Source: Desulfobacteraceae bacterium (GTDB lineage Bacteria; Desulfobacterota; Desulfobacteria; Desulfobacterales; Desulfobacteraceae). From it: a stretch of DNA of 47,098 nucleotides. The DNA is taken from contig QZLA01000062.1 of assembly GCA_004796375.1 (NCBI GenBank), positions 1 through 47,098 on the forward strand, in the 5' to 3' direction. The notes beneath the pieces are model-generated. The model saw only the letters and a program-made list of their open reading frames with translations, was not told the DNA's origin and ran no database searches. How positions within the stretch are numbered: the stretch's first letter is position 1; each line of letters begins with the position of its first letter. This document shows positions 42,782-47,098 of the stretch, one piece after another. A program made the position numbers and the translations under genes.

Positions 42782-43611
42782 TATTGCGCTCCCGGGGTGG
42801 TTATCTCTCTTTGCCTGAGCCCTTCGTACATGGCCACGGCTCCGGCCACTGAGGCATTCAGTGAATTCACCTTGCCCAACATGGGAATGGAAATCAGATA
42901 ATCGCATTGCTTCCGAACCAGGGGTCTGATGCCCTTGTGCTCGGATCCCACCACCAGGGCAAATCGCCCGGTCATATCTGTCTGGTGCAGCGGGTTCTCC
43001 CCGGCGGCATCCAGACCGCCGACCCAGAACCCGTGTTGCTTGATCTCCTTGATGAACGATGCAGTGTTGGTCATCACGAAAATATCGGCGTGTTCCATGG
43101 CACCTGCCGAACTTCTTGAAACAGAAGGTGTGGGATGACAACTTCGGTCTTTGGGTATGAATATTGAAGATACCCCCGCACACTGAGCGGTTCGGATCAA
43201 AGCCCCCAAGTTGTGGGGATCCTCGATATTTTCAAGTATAAGAATAAAACAGGGGGTACTGTCTTTACCAAACTGTGCCATTGCACGGCTTGCCGGCACA
43301 AGGGGAATCCCCTTGGATTTCAGGATCACCCCCTGGTGCCTAGCCCCCTGGGCCAAGCGGTCCAGCAGCTCCACACCCACCGGCCTGACAGGTATTTTGC
43401 GGGATTGCGCCAGGCTGGCAACCTGTTCATGGCGATGCCCCATCTTATCCTTTTGAACCATCAGCTCGGCAAACTCCCGTTTCCCGGCCTTCAAGGCTTC
43501 ATGCACCGAATGAAAGCCGCACAGGACCTCATCGGTTCCGTGTGGATGATCAGTCTTTCTATCGCTCCTGCCGGTCTTTTGTTCGGGTGGTGTTACCGCT
43601 CTTTTTTTCAT
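42781..43611 (-). CDS. rlmB: TrmH/RlmB-family rRNA 2'-O-methyltransferase
   Basis: RlmB methylates G2251 of 23S rRNA. The 276-residue SPOUT protein has an N-terminal substrate-binding domain (LCGFHSVHEALKAG), motif 1 ENIEDPHNLGALIRTA, motif 2 LVVGSEHKGIR, and motif 3 IPMLGKVNSLNASVAGAVAMYE. A basic 25-residue tail precedes the first domain. RlmB is the most likely activity; another TrmH-type site cannot be excluded. It lies 15 bp after gmk and overlaps the icd GTG by one base. Confidence 0.9.
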   Translation of the reverse strand: MKKRAVTPPEQKTGRSDRKTDHPHGTDEVLCGFHSVHEALKAGKREFAELMVQKDKMGHRHEQVASLAQSRKIPVRPVGVELLDRLAQGARHQGVILKSKGIPLVPASRAMAQFGKDSTPCFILILENIEDPHNLGALIRTAQCAGVSSIFIPKDRSCHPTPSVSRSSAGAMEHADIFVMTNTASFIKEIKQHGFWVGGLDAAGENPLHQTDMTGRFALVVGSEHKGIRPLVRKQCDYLISIPMLGKVNSLNASVAGAVAMYEGLRQREITTPGAQ

Positions 43612-43626
43612 CTGCTGTTCCCAGGG

Positions 43627-44205
43627 TCATGACAATTCCTGTTTAAACAGGGTCAATATCTCTTGCTGCGCCTGTTCCAGGTTATCGTTGACCACCACAT
43701 ACTGATAGAAATTTTTCTGGGCAATTTCAAGCTCGGCATTTTTCAACCGCTTTTGGATCACCGCTTCAGAATCGGTCCCGCGATGGCGTAACCGCTGCTC
43801 AAGAGCCTCTATGGAGGGCGGCATGATAAACACCGTAACCGCATCGTTATAGCTTGCCTTCACCTGTTTGGCACCCTGGACATCGATTTCCAGCAACAGG
43901 TGCCCGCCGTGATCAATTACCTTCATGGCAAAATCAAGGGAGGTTCCGTAGTAATAATCGTGTACCTTTGCCCATTCCAACCATGTCCCGCCCTGAATAC
44001 CCAATTCAAATTCTGACTTGGAAATAAAGTGGTAATCGGTTCCGTTTTGTTCCCCTTTTCTGGGGGGACGGGTGGTGTGGCTTACAGAGTAGGACAGATT
44101 AGGAAACAGGCGCCGGACCTCTTTAACCAGCGTTGTCTTGCCGGCACCGGACGGTGCGGACACAACAAATATCTTTCCTTTTTCAGAATTGGGAGGGTTA
44201 TCCAT
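43627..44205 (-). CDS. gmk: Guanylate kinase
   Basis: Gmk converts GMP to GDP. The 192-residue enzyme has the P-loop SAPSGAGKTTL, the GMP-binding SVSHTTRPPRKGEQNGTDYHF, and EIDVQGAKQVK. It follows remA by 12 bp. The usual next gene, rpoZ, is replaced here by rlmB. Confidence 0.97.
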   Translation of the reverse strand: MDNPPNSEKGKIFVVSAPSGAGKTTLVKEVRRLFPNLSYSVSHTTRPPRKGEQNGTDYHFISKSEFELGIQGGTWLEWAKVHDYYYGTSLDFAMKVIDHGGHLLLEIDVQGAKQVKASYNDAVTVFIMPPSIEALEQRLRHRGTDSEAVIQKRLKNAELEIAQKNFYQYVVVNDNLEQAQQEILTLFKQELS

Positions 44206-44217
44206 CAGTTATGGCCT

Positions 44218-44481
44218 TTATGCGCTGTCCTGTTCCTTGAAGAGAGTGGCAAATCGTTGAGATACGGTTTCAGCCTGGATGGCTGACAGAATTACGTGAT
44301 TGGAATCTGTGATCACAATGGCCCGAGTTTTTCTGCCGTGAGTTACATCAATCAGCCGCCGCTCATCCCTGGCTTCATCCTTTACCCGTTTCATCGGTGA
44401 TGAGTTCGGGGACAGTATTGCCACGACTCGATCAGCCACTACGGTGTTTCCAAAGCCAAGATTAAGAAGAATCTGTTCCAT
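44218..44481 (-). CDS. remA: RemA / DUF370-family DNA-binding regulator
   Basis: RemA in Bacillus is a DNA-binding regulator of biofilm genes; the family is also frequent upstream of gmk in other phyla. The 87-residue protein has the family core [59 protein letters not shown] in pieces, with conserved arginines. AGGTGG precedes the ATG. Here it sits between yicC and gmk, the widespread arrangement. Its targets are unknown. Confidence 0.92.
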   Translation of the reverse strand: MEQILLNLGFGNTVVADRVVAILSPNSSPMKRVKDEARDERRLIDVTHGRKTRAIVITDSNHVILSAIQAETVSQRFATLFKEQDSA

Positions 44482-44535
44482 TTTGCCACCTGTTGTTGAT
44501 TTTGCGGTTAATGTGCTGTTTTATTTACTGCCGGT

Positions 44536-45417
44536 TTACTCAATATTCTGTACCTGCTCCCTGATCTGTTCCAGAATTGATTTCAGATCCACCACCAGAT
44601 GAGAGAGCTCTGCACTCCCCGCTTTTGAACCGATGGTATTGAATTCCCGGTTGAACTCCTGGGTCAGGAAGTTGAGCTTTCTCCCCTGGCCAGGACCGGA
44701 ATTAAGGTATTCATTGAACAGCTGGATATGGCTCTCAATCCTGACGATCTCTTCTGACACGTCTGCTTTGTCTGACAGAACAGCAGCTTCCTGGGCGAGC
44801 CGTGCAGGATCAATGGCCTGGGTATCCTTGGTCAGATAGGCGATCCGCTCCTCCAGCCTTGTTTTATAATGCTCCGGGATACGCGTTGCCAGGGTTCTGA
44901 TTTGGCTTAACTGGCTTGAAATGGCATCCATCCGGTTCTCCAGGTCGGTTTTCAGATTTTTCCCTTCTGCCTGGCGCATGGCATCCAATTGTCCGGAGGC
45001 CGCTGTCACTGCACGGGCCACAACCTGCCACAACCGGTCCCCCTCGATTTCCCTGGACATGGGAACAATAATGTTTTTTCCGGCCAGGACCTGATCCAGG
45101 GTAATCGGTGCCTCCGTCCCCAATGTTTCCCTCAAGGTATTCAAGGCATTGAAATAGGATACCGCCTTTTTTTCATCCACTTCAAACTGCTCAATATCAG
45201 GGGTATCATCCTCGATCCTCAAACGGATCTCGATGCGCCCGCGCAGGTGATTGGCCGCAATGATTTTTTTAACATCCTCTTCAAACCCCTGGCAGGATTC
45301 CGGCAGGGCCAATGATATATCCAGGTGCCTGGAATTGTAGGACCGGATGGTCACGGATGCCGTCAGGTGATCCTGAGTCACCGAACTTTCGGCATATGCT
45401 GTCATACTCTTTATCAT
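44536..45417 (-). CDS. yicC: YicC-family endoribonuclease
   Basis: YicC-type proteins are hexameric RNases; in E. coli YicC aids decay of the sRNA RyhB. The 293-residue protein starts MIKSMTAYAES at 45417, the family start; an upstream in-frame ATG would add 19 residues not seen in homologues. It shows VTIRSYNSRHLDISLALPES and the C-terminal signature LNFLTQEFNREFNTIGSK. It ends 54 bp before remA. Confidence 0.93.
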   Translation of the reverse strand: MIKSMTAYAESSVTQDHLTASVTIRSYNSRHLDISLALPESCQGFEEDVKKIIAANHLRGRIEIRLRIEDDTPDIEQFEVDEKKAVSYFNALNTLRETLGTEAPITLDQVLAGKNIIVPMSREIEGDRLWQVVARAVTAASGQLDAMRQAEGKNLKTDLENRMDAISSQLSQIRTLATRIPEHYKTRLEERIAYLTKDTQAIDPARLAQEAAVLSDKADVSEEIVRIESHIQLFNEYLNSGPGQGRKLNFLTQEFNREFNTIGSKAGSAELSHLVVDLKSILEQIREQVQNIE

Positions 45418-45460
45418 ATGGTCTGCCTTGTGTGATGCTATGGGTGAATACTTAAAACGC

Positions 45461-46000
45461 TCAGGTAGATGCATTTTCCTGTTTCAGGTCCAGAACATAT
45501 TTACTTCTAACCTGGCCAAGGAATTTCAATACCGGCTCAGATGCATAATCCGGGTAGGTCCATGCCAGTGTTTTAAATCCCTGCTTCTGGTATATCAGGG
45601 TCAAATCCGCGTAAATATTGTCCCCGATAAAGACCCTGTGGGCAAAATCCTTACCCGTTGCCAGGATAAACCTTGAAGGAAGGAGATACCCGGGATCAAT
45701 ATTCACCCGTCGGTTCCCCCCTTTAAGGAACTCATTTTCAATGGTATTGGTCTGTAACTTAATCCGGCAAAGATCACCTTGATGGATCAATGCAGAAAAC
45801 CCTGCCATCCGCCTGAAAAGCGGTGTACCCATCTCCTTTTGATAATAATTGGTATAGTCAAAGGCCATCCATGGGCTGATCAGGTCTACCGGGCTGCTGA
45901 TCTGTTCGATTTTCTCCAGAACCGGTTTGACCAGCATGCGGTCTGAAGTCAGTATACTGACCACCAGCTTGGCAGGATCAGGATGTTTGGGTATGCTCAT
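45461..46000 (-). CDS. DUF4416-family protein
   Basis: A 179-residue protein matching the DUF4416 family as I remember it: an N-terminal AKLVVSILTSD, LISPWMAFDYTNYYQKEMG, and GDLCRIKLQTNTIENEF, then NIDPGYLLPSRFILAT. The function is unknown; it is common in Desulfobacterales and related bacteria next to yicC. It starts 2 bp after the Trm112-like stop. Confidence 0.8.
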   Translation of the reverse strand: MSIPKHPDPAKLVVSILTSDRMLVKPVLEKIEQISSPVDLISPWMAFDYTNYYQKEMGTPLFRRMAGFSALIHQGDLCRIKLQTNTIENEFLKGGNRRVNIDPGYLLPSRFILATGKDFAHRVFIGDNIYADLTLIYQKQGFKTLAWTYPDYASEPVLKFLGQVRSKYVLDLKQENAST

Positions 46001-46002
46001 GA

Positions 46003-46170
46003 TTAAATCGGTTTGGCCTCTTCAATCAACATGATGGGAATATCATCCTTGATTTCATATTTCAGGCGGCACGGGTCACAGATCAGCCCGTCTCCGGTTT
46101 CAGACAGATAGATCTCACCTTTACATTTAGGACAGGCCAGAATATCCAGAAGTTCCTGTGAAATTGCCAT
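46003..46170 (-). CDS. Trm112-like zinc-ribbon protein
   Basis: A 55-residue zinc-ribbon protein of the Trm112/YcaR type (below common length cut-offs). It starts MAISQELLDILACPKCKGEI, with C13, C16, C31 and C34 as likely zinc ligands and the end YEIKDDIPIMLIEEAKP. YcaR-type genes commonly stand among lipid A genes (lpxK-ycaR-kdsB in E. coli), and here an msbA-like gene is directly upstream. AAGGAGAAC lies before the ATG. Its partner methyltransferase, if any, is unknown. Confidence 0.9.
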   Translation of the reverse strand: MAISQELLDILACPKCKGEIYLSETGDGLICDPCRLKYEIKDDIPIMLIEEAKPI

Positions 46171-46189
46171 GGTGTTCTCCTTGATTCAT

Positions 46190-47098
46190 TCACGTTGCTT
46201 TTCTTAAAGGACCATTCCCCTGCATGGTCTGTAGTTTGTAGTATTCTCCCTCAAGCGCCATCATTTCATCATGGGTTCCCTGTTCCACGATCCGGCCGTT
46301 TTTAAGCAAGATTATGCGGCTAGCATATTCAATGGTGCTCAACCGGTGGGCAATAACAAATGTGGTCCGCCCGGCCATGAGATTTTTCAACGCCTTCTGG
46401 ACCACCTGCTCCGCCTCGGTATCCAGGGCTGAGGTGGCTTCATCCAAAATCAGCACCGGTGCATCCTTGATCAATGCCCGGGCGATACAGATCCGCTGTT
46501 TTTCTCCGCCGGACAGGCGGGAACCCAACTCACCAATCAGGGTATCAAACCCTTTTGGGAACCCTTGGATGAAATCAAAAGCATATGCGGCCTTTGCAGC
46601 GGCCTCCACCTGCTCATCCGACGCATCCATGCGTCCGTAACGGATATTGTCACGAACGGTTTCATTAAACAGGATCGGCTCCTGGGTGACGATGGAGATG
46701 TGGTTTCTCAGGGAGGCAACAGACAGGTCCCTGACATCATGCTCTCCGATCATGACCCGGCCCCTGGTCACATCATATAAACGGGGGATCAGGTTGACCA
46801 GTGATGTTTTTCCCCCACCGCTCATCCCCACCAGTGCAATGACCTCCCCCTGTCTGACCACAAGATCAATATCCTCCAGGACAGGCCCATCCTCGGGGTT
46901 GTAAGCAAATGAAACCCTTTCAAAGCGCACCGGGTACCGGCCCTTGGGCAGCACAACCGGGTGGTTCGATTCGGTGATGGTGGTTTCCTCCTCAAGGACG
47001 TCAAAAATACGCGAGGCGGCAGCCAGCCCTTCCTGGACCACATTGTTCAGCCGGGACAGCTTCCTTACCGGATCATAGAGCATCATCACGGCCGCCAG
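46190..47098 (-). CDS. msbA: MsbA-type ABC exporter, ATP-binding half (cut by window edge)
   Basis: The C-terminal part of a half-size ABC exporter, at least 302 residues visible and continuing beyond the window. It ends the transmembrane domain (MMLYDPVRKLSRLNNV, then AASRIFDVLEE) and has a full nucleotide-binding domain: Walker A GMSGGGKTSL, signature LSGGEKQRICIARAL, Walker B VLILDEATSALD and a FVIAHRLSTIEYA switch histidine. The wording and the Trm112-like neighbour favour MsbA, the lipid A flippase, over other exporters. The stop at 46190 is followed 19 bp later by the Trm112-like gene. Confidence 0.9.
   Translation of the reverse strand: MAAVMMLYDPVRKLSRLNNVVQEGLAAASRIFDVLEEETTITESNHPVVLPKGRYPVRFERVSFAYNPEDGPVLEDIDLVVRQGEVIALVGMSGGGKTSLVNLIPRLYDVTRGRVMIGEHDVRDLSVASLRNHISIVTQEPILFNETVRDNIRYGRMDASDEQVEAAAKAAYAFDFIQGFPKGFDTLIGELGSRLSGGEKQRICIARALIKDAPVLILDEATSALDTEAEQVVQKALKNLMAGRTTFVIAHRLSTIEYASRIILLKNGRIVEQGTHDEMMALEGEYYKLQTMQGNGPLRKAT

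Noticed and set aside
42782..43183. Long N-terminal extension of isocitrate dehydrogenase
   Set aside because: This stretch is rlmB in another frame; the extension has no Icd-like sequence and the GTG at 42781 has a ribosome-binding site.

Overview
This window reads as chromosomal core sequence of a Gram-negative, motile, anaerobic deltaproteobacterium, most like the Desulfobacterales (Desulfobacter/Desulfobacula-type sulfate reducers). The evidence is indirect. There is a complete Tol-Pal system, LptD and an MsbA-type exporter (a diderm with LPS), a 2x[4Fe-4S] ferredoxin, a RemA/DUF370 protein, a DUF4416 protein, and protein wording typical of that order. No sulfate-reduction gene is present to prove it. 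Genes are tightly packed, no gap exceeds 200 bp, and I see no insertion sequence, prophage, CRISPR array or rRNA.

Layout. (1) 1-7355, minus strand: tolQ-tolR-tolA-tolB-pal-cpoB, then ruvC-ruvA-ruvB. (2) 7457-9915, minus: groES-groEL with a terminator, preceded by an FmdB-type zinc-ribbon gene. (3) 10031-12904: an orphan HExxH protein, a 31-codon plus-strand gene for a bS22/COX24-like ribosomal protein, and hflK-hflC. (4) 13105-17514, plus: DciA-like DUF721, a TrmN6-like methyltransferase, tRNA-Ser(GGA), dnaX, ybaB, recR and a YkgJ-like cysteine-cluster protein. (5) 17552-21101, minus: an HD phosphohydrolase, a REC plus degenerate HD-GYP protein, and a PomA/PomB-like stator pair. (6) 21208-23981, plus: LysM protein, EamA transporter, DDAH-like hydrolase. 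(7) 24093-25450, minus: ferredoxin and an unknown protein. (8) 25587-38913, plus: lptD, a NusG paralogue, an IHF/HU protein, holB, ricT, metG, a penicillin-binding transpeptidase, a 1240-residue GlmS-like protein and an MFS transporter. (9) 38882-47098, minus: a cut msbA, a Trm112-like protein, DUF4416, yicC, remA, gmk, rlmB, icd, comF, EamA and an alpha/beta hydrolase.

How the genes fit together. Most are housekeeping: envelope integrity (Tol-Pal, LptD, MsbA, PBP), DNA replication and repair (DnaX, HolB, RecR, YbaB, RuvABC, DciA), protein quality control (GroESL, HflKC) and translation (MetG, tRNA-Ser, TrmN6, RlmB, bS22-like). Many are joined by ATGA or TAATG overlaps, suggesting translational coupling.

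The best candidate for something undescribed is the giant GlmS-like protein (34031-37753). It keeps the signature motifs of glucosamine-6-phosphate synthase but has a buried glutaminase cysteine (C50), a large insertion in the glutaminase domain, another before the catalytic lysine, and about 205 extra residues after it. It is followed 11 bp later by an MFS transporter. Other points of interest are an isocitrate dehydrogenase whose cofactor pocket carries NAD-type residues, a stator operon with a probably inactive HD-GYP protein, a tRNA-Ser gene that abuts a Shine-Dalgarno-less dnaX, a NusG paralogue overlapping lptD, and the tiny bS22-like gene.
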